NCBI GenBank assembly: GCA_035652815.1
Contig: DASRDB010000006.1
Coordinates: forward strand, 186,001-250,000
DNA: 64,000 nt
Reading direction: 5' to 3'
From: DASRDB01 sp035652815
GTDB lineage: Bacteria; Chloroflexota; Ktedonobacteria; Ktedonobacterales; Ktedonobacteraceae
The number at the start of each line of letters is the position of its first letter. The first letter of the stretch is position 1. The notes beneath the pieces were generated by a model. It was not told where the DNA came from and did no database searches. It saw only the letters and a list, made by a program, of their open reading frames with translations. The position numbers and the translations under genes are program-made. Below are positions 19,649 through 28,430 of the stretch, in pieces.

Positions 19649-20416
19649 TCATTTCTCTTCCTGCGATAGATTTGTTTCAGAGGATGGTTCTCGCGCAGAG
19701 AACGACTCTGACTCGATAGGAACCGATGGCCGGTCCTGGTCGGAGGCTGGGCTTGCTGAGATCTGGCCCCAGGGGATGCGCACTGGCGTGCCGATATCAT
19801 GGAGATGGAAGGCGTCATTATATTTGAGCAAGTGCCAATGCGGCTTGTATGGCCCAGAGGCGAGCTGCTGCCATAACGTGATGGATGTATTGCGCGTGTA
19901 GAAGCGGGCGGGCGGCAGCGTCCAGGCGCTCATTTTAAAGAAGTATAGAAACGAGCCATCGATGACGCCGCCGTGACAGACGAGGACAATCGTTTGGCCC
20001 TCGTACTCGCGCACAATGCGATCGAGGGCCGAGCCAACGCGCAGCATAAATTGCGCCCAGCTTTCTCCGCCTGGCGCTATGATTCGATAGGGGTCGTTTT
20101 CATAGTCTGGCTCTCCAAAGCGTGCCTGGAACTGTTCCACAGGCATGCCATCGGCTTCGCCGGGGCGCAGCTCTTGAAGGCTGTCATCCAACTGCACAGG
20201 CAGGCCGAGCGCAGGCGCGATGATTTCCGCGGTTTGCCGGGCGCGTGGGAGGGTGCTGGCGATTAAGACATCGGCGGCAATTTCTTTGCTGGCCGCGAGG
20301 CGGTCGCGCAGCCGCTTTGCCTGTAGAATGCCGAGGGGGGATAGTCCGCCGTCGCCAATAAATCCTTGAATGGCGCTGTTCGCCTCTGCATGTCGAATGA
20401 GATAAAGCCGGGTCAT
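19649..20416 (-). CDS. Histidine phosphatase family protein (phosphoglycerate mutase-like)
   Basis: About 255 residues. LYLIRHAEAN near the N-terminus carries the phosphohistidine RHG/RHA motif, LPRARQTAEI the second arginine, ELRPGEADGM the acid, and IVLVCHGGVIDG the second histidine. These define the branch that hydrolyses phosphate esters or moves phosphate on small substrates such as sugar phosphates. I chose the ATG at 20416; a GTG at 20428 adds four residues. It has a 60-residue polar tail beyond the usual domain. The 3' end nearly abuts the convergent kinase pseudogene. Confidence 0.9.
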   Translation of the reverse strand: MTRLYLIRHAEANSAIQGFIGDGGLSPLGILQAKRLRDRLAASKEIAADVLIASTLPRARQTAEIIAPALGLPVQLDDSLQELRPGEADGMPVEQFQARFGEPDYENDPYRIIAPGGESWAQFMLRVGSALDRIVREYEGQTIVLVCHGGVIDGSFLYFFKMSAWTLPPARFYTRNTSITLWQQLASGPYKPHWHLLKYNDAFHLHDIGTPVRIPWGQISASPASDQDRPSVPIESESFSAREPSSETNLSQEEK

Positions 20417-20549
20417 GGGTGATGTCACCTCTCACTATGATAGATGCTGCTCAAAAAAGGTACAGGTAGTGAAGCAAAGTTGTGCATTTTGGCAGCAAGT
20501 TCTACAAGAGTACACTCTGAAAAGTCAGAGATGGTTTCTTTTCTTTTGC

Positions 20550-21932
20550 TTACCGGTCTGCCAGCAGCTCACCCTGTGCTACAACTTCCTGTTCAGGAGA
20601 AGGGGTGCTAGAGGGAACAGGCCCCTCAGCATCTAGCAGTTGGCGTAAGTAATCGTTGAGGAAGAGACCCTGGGGATCGAGGGCGGCTCGTATACGGCGA
20701 AAATCGTGCCAGCGTGGATACAGGGCTGCCAGCCTGGTCGCATCCTGCGTATGCATCTTTCCCCAATGAGGACGTCCATTGTAGCGCTGTAAAATCTCCT
20801 CCATATGCTGGAAATAGGACTGGTATGCCATGCCCCGGTACATATGCGCGGCAATATAGACCGAATCGCGTTGATAGGCTGGACTGAGCCAGATATCATC
20901 GGCGCGGACAAAACGGCATCCCAGTGGACAATGAACCTGGAAACGATGCCGATGAATGCAAGCCTCTATCTCACACAAGGCCGCTTGCGCATGCTCTACC
21001 GGTAGAGCGTACTCCATTGCCTGCACACGCACCATACGGGGCGCTACATACACACGATGACTATAGTTGACCTCGTTAACTGGCAAGATGGCCAGGGTTG
21101 AAATGGCACTGATGGTTCTGGAAAGTGGAGGAAGCAAGCGGCAACATTCCGATAAGAGCCAGTATATACCGTTTTCCAGTACGACCTTGTTAAAATCTCC
21201 CCAGAAGCTCCTCTTGCTCATAGGAAGGTTTGTCTCATTCAGAAACTTGGCCTGCACCCATGAAGTATGCGGGAACCAGAAAATTTCAAAATGGCTATTT
21301 TCCTGGTTGTAGCGTTCAAAATTGGTCAGGCAATAGCTGAAAGGCTCACGATGGCTCTTGAAATGGAGGCGTCTGGCCGGTACGACACGCAGTTTTACTT
21401 TGACGATGACGCCCAGTATGCCCAACGAAATTTGCGCTGCCTTAAATAGATCAGGAGCATGTTCATCCGAACATTCTAGCAATTCGCCGTTTGCTGTAAC
21501 CAGCGTGAGGCCAGCTACCTGTGTGGACAGGTTGCCAGCTTGTAATCCTGTGCCATGTGTGCCAGTACTGATTGCGCCAGCAATGGTTTGCGTATCAATG
21601 CCTCCCAGGTTTTCCTGCGCCAGTCCATGTGTGTAAAGAGCCTCTCCTAGCGTTTTGAGGGGAGTTCCCGCCAGCACCGTCACCATACCATGTTCTGTAT
21701 CTATCTCCTCAATGCCCTGCATGCGTTCGAGAGAAAGCAAGACCTCATCTGTTTGTACGAGCGGTGTGAAAGAGTGACCTGAACCGACTACTCGTACATG
21801 ACGATTGTCGTTGCTACAGGCTTTGATGATCTGGATTAGCTCCTCAATACTGGCAGGTTGAGCGATGTGTTGTGGTGTGCATTGTACAGAACCGGACCAA
21901 TTATGCCAGGGTCGTCCCCGCAAGGTAGCCAT
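20550..21932 (-). CDS. FAD-linked sugar-1,4-lactone oxidase (ALO/GLO family)
   Basis: A 460-residue oxidoreductase of the VAO flavoprotein family. Near residue 50, VVGSGHSFTPL is the FAD-binding loop with the histidine that carries covalent FAD in D-arabinono- and L-gulono-lactone oxidases. IAGAISTGTHGTG is the pyrophosphate-contact loop, and RPHWGKMHT near the C-terminus is the HWGK signature of the aldonolactone oxidase domain. It should oxidise an aldonolactone, or a related polyol, with O2. AGGAG precedes the ATG. The gene lies 46 bp downstream of a P450 on the same strand, so co-transcription is likely. Confidence 0.9.
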   Translation of the reverse strand: MATLRGRPWHNWSGSVQCTPQHIAQPASIEELIQIIKACSNDNRHVRVVGSGHSFTPLVQTDEVLLSLERMQGIEEIDTEHGMVTVLAGTPLKTLGEALYTHGLAQENLGGIDTQTIAGAISTGTHGTGLQAGNLSTQVAGLTLVTANGELLECSDEHAPDLFKAAQISLGILGVIVKVKLRVVPARRLHFKSHREPFSYCLTNFERYNQENSHFEIFWFPHTSWVQAKFLNETNLPMSKRSFWGDFNKVVLENGIYWLLSECCRLLPPLSRTISAISTLAILPVNEVNYSHRVYVAPRMVRVQAMEYALPVEHAQAALCEIEACIHRHRFQVHCPLGCRFVRADDIWLSPAYQRDSVYIAAHMYRGMAYQSYFQHMEEILQRYNGRPHWGKMHTQDATRLAALYPRWHDFRRIRAALDPQGLFLNDYLRQLLDAEGPVPSSTPSPEQEVVAQGELLADR

Positions 21933-21978
21933 CGTGATATCTCCTCTTTCTGCTTATAGCGCGCTTTGTGAAAATCTG

Positions 21979-23472
21979 TCAGCTATTGCTTATCTCGTGA
22001 GCGACAGGACATCCCTTGCCATCTTTTCGCTCTTCCGTGTTGTCGATAACTTTCAAGAGAGAGTCCTGCACCGGTTCCAACCGGACGGGCATCCCATCCT
22101 TTGTGCGCAAGGTGACGAGGGGCAAAGGCTCGACGATATGACCGGGCAGCACACGGGGAAAGTAGCGCTGCAAGATTACGGGCAAGATCAGGCTTAATTC
22201 CAGCAGGGCCAGCGACTTGCCCAGGCACATGCGCGAGCCGCCGCCAAAGGGAAAGTAGGACCATTGCAGCCCTGGCTGCTTCTGAGCCTGCTGCCAGCGC
22301 TCTGGACGGAAGGTATCGGCGTCCTCCCAGATGTCGGGATTGCGATGCAGGGTCCACTGGCTCAACATGAGTAGCGTCCCGGCGGGAAAGTGGTAGCCAT
22401 CCAATTCAAAATCTTCAACTGCGCAGCGCCCCTGTGTCCATCCAGAGGGATACAGGCGCATAGATTCTTTCATGACCTGGTCCAGGTACGTCAAGCGAGG
22501 TAGATCACTTACTTGCGGGTCGCGTCCGCCCAGAACTGTCTGCAGCTCAGTCAGCACCTTCTCAAACACCACTGGATGCTTTGAGAGCAGGTACATGGTC
22601 CAGATCAGAGAGTTGGTCGTGGTCTCGTAACCGGCGGCCACCAGTGACACAAGCGCATCTCGCACCTGCTTTCTGGTCATCTTGTTGCCGTTCTCATCCT
22701 TATTCGAAAGCAGTGTTGCAAGGATATCCTCACCTTTGTCAGGACTGGCAAGCCGACGATCAATAAGCGAGTAAAAAAATGCATCGCTTTTACTCACGGC
22801 GGTTTTGCGTTTGCTGGAGGGAAGGAAGGGAAGATCGAGAGACAGGTTCAGCAGCCCCTCAATCATGCTGGTCGGCTGGCTCAGAACGGCGTTGATACTC
22901 TCAGCGATGTTCGTCTTCTCTTCGAGAATATCGATATCGACCAGCATCTTGACGATCAAGCGCAGGTTAAGGTTCTGCATCTCTCTAGCAAGATCGATTT
23001 CCATCCCGGGTTGCCATTTATCGACTGCCTCGTGTGTATAGTACACAATGAGGTCGGCATAGTTCTCGACATGCCGCCGGGAAAAGGTAGGTTGGAGGAG
23101 GCGGCGTTGTTGATCGTGATATTGCCCATCGGTCGTCAGCAGCCAGTCTCCCACCAGACTGCGCATACCTTCAGCCACTTTGTCAGAGAACCTGGGCGTC
23201 AGTAGCGAAAAGAGAAACAACTTGCCGAAGATGAGTCCACCCGCGACCTCGCGATTCGTGAAATTGCGCGGATTTTCCGTCAAAACGTAGCGGATATGCT
23301 CAGGTCGGAGGAGAAGGACTATGGGAGTTCTCCCTATATGAATGGTTGCCATCCGCCCGTATTGCCTTTGCACATCTAATAAGAAGCCAAGCAGATCTCG
23401 TTCCAATTGCAACATGTTGCCAAGTAGTGGTAGCCCCTTAGGGCCAGGAGGAAGCAGATAGCGATTTTTCAT
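21979..23472 (-). CDS. Cytochrome P450
   Basis: A 497-residue heme monooxygenase. Motifs in order: proline-rich start LPPGPKGLPLLGNML, I-helix oxygen-binding AAGYETT, K-helix ESMRLYP (ExxR), and heme loop FGGGSRMCLGK with the thiolate cysteine. There is no membrane anchor. The overall look is of the CYP4/CYP110-like bacterial group acting on fatty acids or terpenoids. No ferredoxin or reductase partner is adjacent, so electrons must come from elsewhere. It has a polar 25-residue C-terminal tail. It probably leads a two-gene operon with the lactone oxidase. Confidence 0.95.
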   Translation of the reverse strand: MKNRYLLPPGPKGLPLLGNMLQLERDLLGFLLDVQRQYGRMATIHIGRTPIVLLLRPEHIRYVLTENPRNFTNREVAGGLIFGKLFLFSLLTPRFSDKVAEGMRSLVGDWLLTTDGQYHDQQRRLLQPTFSRRHVENYADLIVYYTHEAVDKWQPGMEIDLAREMQNLNLRLIVKMLVDIDILEEKTNIAESINAVLSQPTSMIEGLLNLSLDLPFLPSSKRKTAVSKSDAFFYSLIDRRLASPDKGEDILATLLSNKDENGNKMTRKQVRDALVSLVAAGYETTTNSLIWTMYLLSKHPVVFEKVLTELQTVLGGRDPQVSDLPRLTYLDQVMKESMRLYPSGWTQGRCAVEDFELDGYHFPAGTLLMLSQWTLHRNPDIWEDADTFRPERWQQAQKQPGLQWSYFPFGGGSRMCLGKSLALLELSLILPVILQRYFPRVLPGHIVEPLPLVTLRTKDGMPVRLEPVQDSLLKVIDNTEERKDGKGCPVAHEISNS

Positions 23473-23703
23473 GGGAACCCCGTATTTGTTTGACTCAAAA
23501 GACGATCTTCAGCAAGAAGACGCGCGGTGTCCGCTTTTTTCAGGAGTAAGATCAGGCGCAAACGCAAACAGAGGCAGATGCTACTTGAGGCCATGTGCAG
23601 GTTTGGAGAAATAGCATTGATGTGCTTGCGAAATTCAACTATAATGGAGGGGCGCAAGAAGGTGAAAACGACAATATCAGCACCATTGAGGAGATGCGCA
23701 ATC

Positions 23704-26700
23704 ATGAGGAATGAGGGAGAACGCACAGGACAGCGTCTCGGCAATTATCACCTCATCCGTCTCCTGGGAAGAGGCAATTTCGCTGACGTCTATCTGGGAC
23801 AACACATTCACCTACAAACCCCTGCAGCAATAAAAGTACTGCGCGGGCATCTGACGGACAACGACCTGGCACATTTCAAGAAGGAGGCGCGGGTCGTTGC
23901 CCGTTTACGTCATCCTCATATTGTGCAAGTCCTGGACTTTGGTGTAGACGATGCTACTCCTTTTCTGGTGATGGACTATGCGCCGAACGGCAACTTGCGC
24001 CAGCGCCATCCGGGCGGGGTGCGCCTGCCACTCCAAACGGTTGTCATCTACGTGAGCCAGGTCGCCGCTGCCCTACAGTACGCGCACGACCAGCACTTGA
24101 TTCACCGCGATATCAAACCTGAGAATATGTTGCTGGGTCGAAGCGGAGAGGTTTTGCTGAGCGACTTTGGAATCGCTCTGATGTACGCAGGGGCGACTTC
24201 CTGGCAGACTCCGGATACAGCAGGAACCGCTGCTTACATGGCTCCTGAGCAACTGCGGGCGCAGCCTGTACCGGCAAGCGACCAGTACTCACTTGGCATT
24301 GTGTCCTACGAATGGTTGAGCGGAGAGCGTCCATTTGAAGGGACGCTGCCGGAACTCGCTATCAAACATGCATTTGTCCCTCCCCCTTCATTATCTGAGC
24401 GGGTGACAAGCCTTTCGCTAGCCGTGGAGCGAGTCATTGTCAAAGCGTTGGCGAAGGACCCTCACCAGCGCTACGAACGTATTGGGGATTTTGCGCAGGC
24501 CCTGGAGGAAGCTGCCGGGGAGAGTGCATCCGAGCAAGCGCCCTCTCTACAAACGCAGGAGATTTCCTTTAGTCACCTTCCTGCTCCGCTGACTCCCTTA
24601 ATTGGCCGCGATGGGGAAGTGGTGGCAGCATGTACCCTTCTGTTACGTATGGATGTTCGCCTCGTCACACTCACCGGAACGGGGGGTATTGGTAAAACCA
24701 GATTGAGTCTGGCAGTCGCATCCAAATTACAACCGGCCTTCAGAGATGGTGTGTTCTTCATTCCCCTGGGTTCCATTGCCGATCCCACGATGGTCATTCC
24801 TACTATCGCCCACGAACTCGGTATGAACCACGCATACGCAGAGAGGAGGCACCCGGTTGCCGAAGACCTGCACTATCTGAAAACCTTGCTGCGTGAGAAA
24901 CACTGCTTGCTGCTGCTCGACAACTTTGAGCAGGTAGTCGCTGCTGCCCCGGCTGTGGCGGAACTCCTGGCAGCTTGTCCAGATCTGAAAATACTGGTTA
25001 CCAGCCGCGCGGCACTGCACATACAGGGAGAGTATGAATTCCCGGTCCCTCCCCTGGAACTGCCGCAGTCAACATCCCCACAGTCTCTCGAAGAACTGAT
25101 CCGCTATCCGGCTGTCGATCTCTTCCTGCAAAGGGCGAAGGCCATCAAGCCAGATTTTGAGGTGACGGCTCTTACAGTACAAACAATCGTTGCCATTTGT
25201 CGGCGGCTGGATGGCCTGCCACTTGCCATCGAACTAGCCGCAGCACGCATCAAACTGTTCTCGCCCCAGGCGCTGCTGCAACGTATGACACACCCACTTT
25301 CGATATTAACCGGGGGGGTACAGAACGCTCCTGAACGCCAGCTTACATTGCGCAACACCATTGCCTGGAGTTATCACCTGTTAAACGAGGTGGAACAGCA
25401 ATTCTTCCGCCGTATTTCCGTCTTTGTTGGAGGCTGTACCCTGGAGGCGATTGAAGCGCTTTACTTCTCGCATCCCGAAAGAAGCGGATTGGTACTCGAC
25501 ACTGTTACCTCGCTTATCGATAAAAGCCTGCTGTTGCAGAGCGGACAGGGCGATGAACCACGAGTGAGAATGTTAGAGACGATTCGCGAATATGCCCTGG
25601 AGATGCTGGAAGCAAGCGACGAAGAACAATCGATACGCCATGCGCACGCCTTCTATTATGTTGCTCTTGCTGAAGAAGCGGAACAAGAGCTGGGAGGCCC
25701 GCGACAGGCATTGTGGTTGGAGCGATTAGAGAACGAACACGATAATCTGCGCGCCGCCATGAACTGGGCGCTTAGACAGGATGGAGATGATGCAGCGCGC
25801 CACATAGAGCTGGCCCTGCGCCTGGGTGGAGCATTACGGCGGTTCTGGCAGATGCATGGCCACCTGAATGAAGGACAAATCTTCCTGGCTCGAGTGCTGG
25901 CGGCAAGCGAGGGCATCGAAGTATCCCTGCATGCCAGGGCAAGAGCGCTCGTAGCGGCAGGGACATTGGCCTCCACGCAGAATGACTACGAGCGAACCGA
26001 AACCTACTGCCGCCAAAGCCTGACCCTGTTCCGGGAACTGGGTGACCAGCAGGGAATCGCGCTCTCGCTCTATCTGTTGAGCGTTGTTCCCTGGATGAAA
26101 GGAGATAGTGCCACCGCTCGCTCTATGGCGCAGGAGGCACTGGCACTCTTTCGAACAATGGACGACAAAGAGCGCGTGGCCTGGTCGCTCTCAACGCTTG
26201 GCTTGCTCGATGCTCAGGAAGGAAAGTACGACAGCGCGCGTATTCTCTACGAGGAAAGCCTGGCAACGCATCGAGAACTGGGTGACAAACGAGGCATGGC
26301 GACTTCCCTTTTGCGGCTGGCGCAGTTGCTTTTTGTTTCACAGGGCGAGCAGACAGCGCTCAGTTCCCTCCTGGAGGAAAGCCTTTCGCTTTTCAGCGAC
26401 CTGGGTGAAAAGGAGGGGATAGCCAGCTCCTACTCCCTCGCGGCGCAGCTATCTCTCAACCGGGGCGATCTGGCCGCTGCTCGTTTGCAAACTGAAGAGA
26501 GCATCCTGCTTTTTCGAGAGGTGGGACATAGGAGAGCGCTCGCCGAATCGCTAGCTCTTCTTGCGCGGGTAAAAACTGCTCAAGGAGAACTCACGGCAGC
26601 GCTCTCCCTTTACGAAGAGAGCGTGGCGATCGCCAGGGAGCTAAGTCATTCGCCATTAATTGCCTCGTGTCTGGAAGGACTCGCGCAAATAGCTTCAATA

Positions 26701-27162
26701 CAGGGGAAATCCTGGTGGGCAGCCCTTCTTCTCGGAACGTCTGAGTCCCTACGGGAGGCCATTGGCGCGCTCATCCCACGCGTCGAACAGGGGAATCATG
26801 AGCGTGCTGTTGCCGCTCTTCGCGACGTCCTGGGGGAGTACAGGTTTGCTCAAGCCATGAACAAAGGGCGCGCCATGTTACCGGAGCAGGCCCTCTCTCA
26901 ACAAGCTCAAGAGGAGCCTGTGCTTCTCTCATCACCAGAGACGACCACACCTCCCTCGAACACCTACCCCGCCGGACTTACCGCCCGCCAGGTGCAGGTG
27001 CTGCGCCTGCTTGCCCGTGGCATGACGAACGGGGAAATTGCCAGCGCATTAGGATTGAGCCAGAAAACGGTCGCGCACCATCTGACCCATATCTTCAACA
27101 AAACGGGCAGCGAGAATCGGGCAGCGGCAGTCGCCTTCGCTGTACATCATGGGCTGGCTTAG
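23704..27162 (+). CDS. Ser/Thr kinase - STAND ATPase - TPR - LuxR regulator
   Basis: About 1152 residues from the ATG at 23704; GAGGAG lies 10 nt upstream. The open frame continues upstream to 23527 but those residues look non-coding. Domains in order: Hanks kinase (about 10-275; GRGNFADVYLG, HRDIKPEN, SDFG, APEQ), STAND/NB-ARC ATPase (about 300-620; TLTGTGGIGKTRLSLAVA, HCLLLLDNFEQV), a TPR array (about 680-1030), and a C-terminal LuxR helix-turn-helix (LTARQVQVLRLLARGMTNGE). The protein therefore joins phosphorylation, ligand-gated ATPase switching and DNA binding in one chain. The signal and targets are unknown. It may phosphorylate itself to set its own switch; that is inference. Confidence 0.92.
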   Translation: MRNEGERTGQRLGNYHLIRLLGRGNFADVYLGQHIHLQTPAAIKVLRGHLTDNDLAHFKKEARVVARLRHPHIVQVLDFGVDDATPFLVMDYAPNGNLRQRHPGGVRLPLQTVVIYVSQVAAALQYAHDQHLIHRDIKPENMLLGRSGEVLLSDFGIALMYAGATSWQTPDTAGTAAYMAPEQLRAQPVPASDQYSLGIVSYEWLSGERPFEGTLPELAIKHAFVPPPSLSERVTSLSLAVERVIVKALAKDPHQRYERIGDFAQALEEAAGESASEQAPSLQTQEISFSHLPAPLTPLIGRDGEVVAACTLLLRMDVRLVTLTGTGGIGKTRLSLAVASKLQPAFRDGVFFIPLGSIADPTMVIPTIAHELGMNHAYAERRHPVAEDLHYLKTLLREKHCLLLLDNFEQVVAAAPAVAELLAACPDLKILVTSRAALHIQGEYEFPVPPLELPQSTSPQSLEELIRYPAVDLFLQRAKAIKPDFEVTALTVQTIVAICRRLDGLPLAIELAAARIKLFSPQALLQRMTHPLSILTGGVQNAPERQLTLRNTIAWSYHLLNEVEQQFFRRISVFVGGCTLEAIEALYFSHPERSGLVLDTVTSLIDKSLLLQSGQGDEPRVRMLETIREYALEMLEASDEEQSIRHAHAFYYVALAEEAEQELGGPRQALWLERLENEHDNLRAAMNWALRQDGDDAARHIELALRLGGALRRFWQMHGHLNEGQIFLARVLAASEGIEVSLHARARALVAAGTLASTQNDYERTETYCRQSLTLFRELGDQQGIALSLYLLSVVPWMKGDSATARSMAQEALALFRTMDDKERVAWSLSTLGLLDAQEGKYDSARILYEESLATHRELGDKRGMATSLLRLAQLLFVSQGEQTALSSLLEESLSLFSDLGEKEGIASSYSLAAQLSLNRGDLAAARLQTEESILLFREVGHRRALAESLALLARVKTAQGELTAALSLYEESVAIARELSHSPLIASCLEGLAQIASIQGKSWWAALLLGTSESLREAIGALIPRVEQGNHERAVAALRDVLGEYRFAQAMNKGRAMLPEQALSQQAQEEPVLLSSPETTTPPSNTYPAGLTARQVQVLRLLARGMTNGEIASALGLSQKTVAHHLTHIFNKTGSENRAAAVAFAVHHGLA

Positions 27163-27454
27163 CATCCTTCCTACATAAGATGGGACTTCTCAAGCGATTC
27201 TCAACGTAGTATAGGCAAACCTTCGCATATTGGTATCTCTCCCATCTCGAAAACAGCTTACTCAAATTGCGAAGTATTCCCGATGCGTGCTTTCCATTGT
27301 CCTGGTTATACTACTGATGTGGTGAAGGAAGGAAGATGTTCTCCCCAGCAACAAATCGCATCGGCATGAGAAGCCGGGCTCAGGGAGGCACTTACAATGC
27401 TGTCACAGTTTCGTGGTGCAACCAGAATGGATACTGCTTAAGAGCAAAAAATGT

Positions 27455-28024
27455 ATGAACACATGCACACTACCACCATCCAGCCCAAGCACGCAGGGCG
27501 TACCCGCGTTCTCTCAGGAGAACCTTACACGTGTCTACCAATTCGTTTACGTTCAGGTAAGAAATCGGGAAGTGGCAGAAGACCTGACCTCACAGGTCTT
27601 TCTAAAAGCTGTACGGCATCTCGATGAACAGCGCAGTTCTCAAAGTATACGAAGCTGGCTCTTTCAGGTTGCTCACACCACGATCATGGATTACTGGCGT
27701 ATGGTAAAACGGGCACCCGCGGCTTCGCTTGACTTTCTCCTGGATGCTGGGCGAGACTTCCCCAATGGGGACGACGCCCCTGGGATGAACAACAGCTCAG
27801 CAGAACGTGTACAGGATATTCTCCAACAATTGCCTGAACGATACAGAGAGGTCTTAGTCTATCGCTTCCTGCTCAACTATACAGTGAGCGAGGCTGCACT
27901 GATGATGGGAGTGACGGAAGCCAACGTGAAAGTACTCCAGTTCCGCGCCTTGAAAAAAGCAGCAGCTCTGGAAACCGCCACGACTGGCAACGATTCATCT
28001 CAAGATGAGGTAGTCGGGGGTTGA
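27455..28024 (+). CDS. ECF-like sigma-70 family RNA polymerase sigma factor
   Basis: About 189 residues from the ATG at 27455; a GTG at 27413 would add 14. Region 2 is visible (FVYVQVRNREVAEDLTSQVF, then RSWLFQVAHTTIMDYWR), and region 4 at the C-terminus (LPERYREVLVYRFLLNYTVS, then EAALMMGVTEANVKVLQFRA) gives the -35-binding helix-turn-helix. It should direct polymerase to a small stress regulon. No anti-sigma gene follows; downstream is a short gene fragment. Regulation is not evident from the flanks. Confidence 0.9.
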   Translation: MNTCTLPPSSPSTQGVPAFSQENLTRVYQFVYVQVRNREVAEDLTSQVFLKAVRHLDEQRSSQSIRSWLFQVAHTTIMDYWRMVKRAPAASLDFLLDAGRDFPNGDDAPGMNNSSAERVQDILQQLPERYREVLVYRFLLNYTVSEAALMMGVTEANVKVLQFRALKKAAALETATTGNDSSQDEVVGG

Positions 28025-28061
28025 GTATCAAAATTCCTCACCACCTTATCAATCGATAGGC

Positions 28062-28367
28062 GTGATGCGCCTGTCAGAGCCACCGGCCTCGGAAAAACCC
28101 GGCCCTTACGATTACGCTGGTTTTGAGGGGGTCATTGCGAATTCTTTTGATAGGAGCGGCCCTTTCATGTTACGTGATTATACTCCCGGTCCGAATTATC
28201 GGACCTATCGCATTGAGGTGCGGGGAGATGTGGTCAAATTGTTAATTAATGGTACAATGGGGAGTCAGTCGAGGACGACCAAAGACGCGCTTTCAAATGG
28301 GCCGCCAGGACTGACGGCCATAGCGATCCAGTTGCGTATCAAGAGCTTTGTGATTACTGTATTGTAA
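28062..28367 (+). pseudogene. Orphan C-terminal fragment of a LamG-like domain protein
   Basis: A 101-residue frame whose second half (YRIEVRGDVVKLLINGTMGS, a glycine turn, then LRIKSFVITVL) looks like the last strands of a concanavalin/LamG-type or DUF1080-like domain seen at the ends of larger surface proteins. There is no signal peptide, start domain or clear ribosome site, so it is probably the tail of a deleted gene. A functional small protein cannot be excluded. Confidence 0.5.
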
Positions 28368-28430
28368 ACACGCCAGTGGAAGCACTTCGGAGAGCATAAA
28401 ATACCACCGGCCTTAAAAAGAGGTATACGC

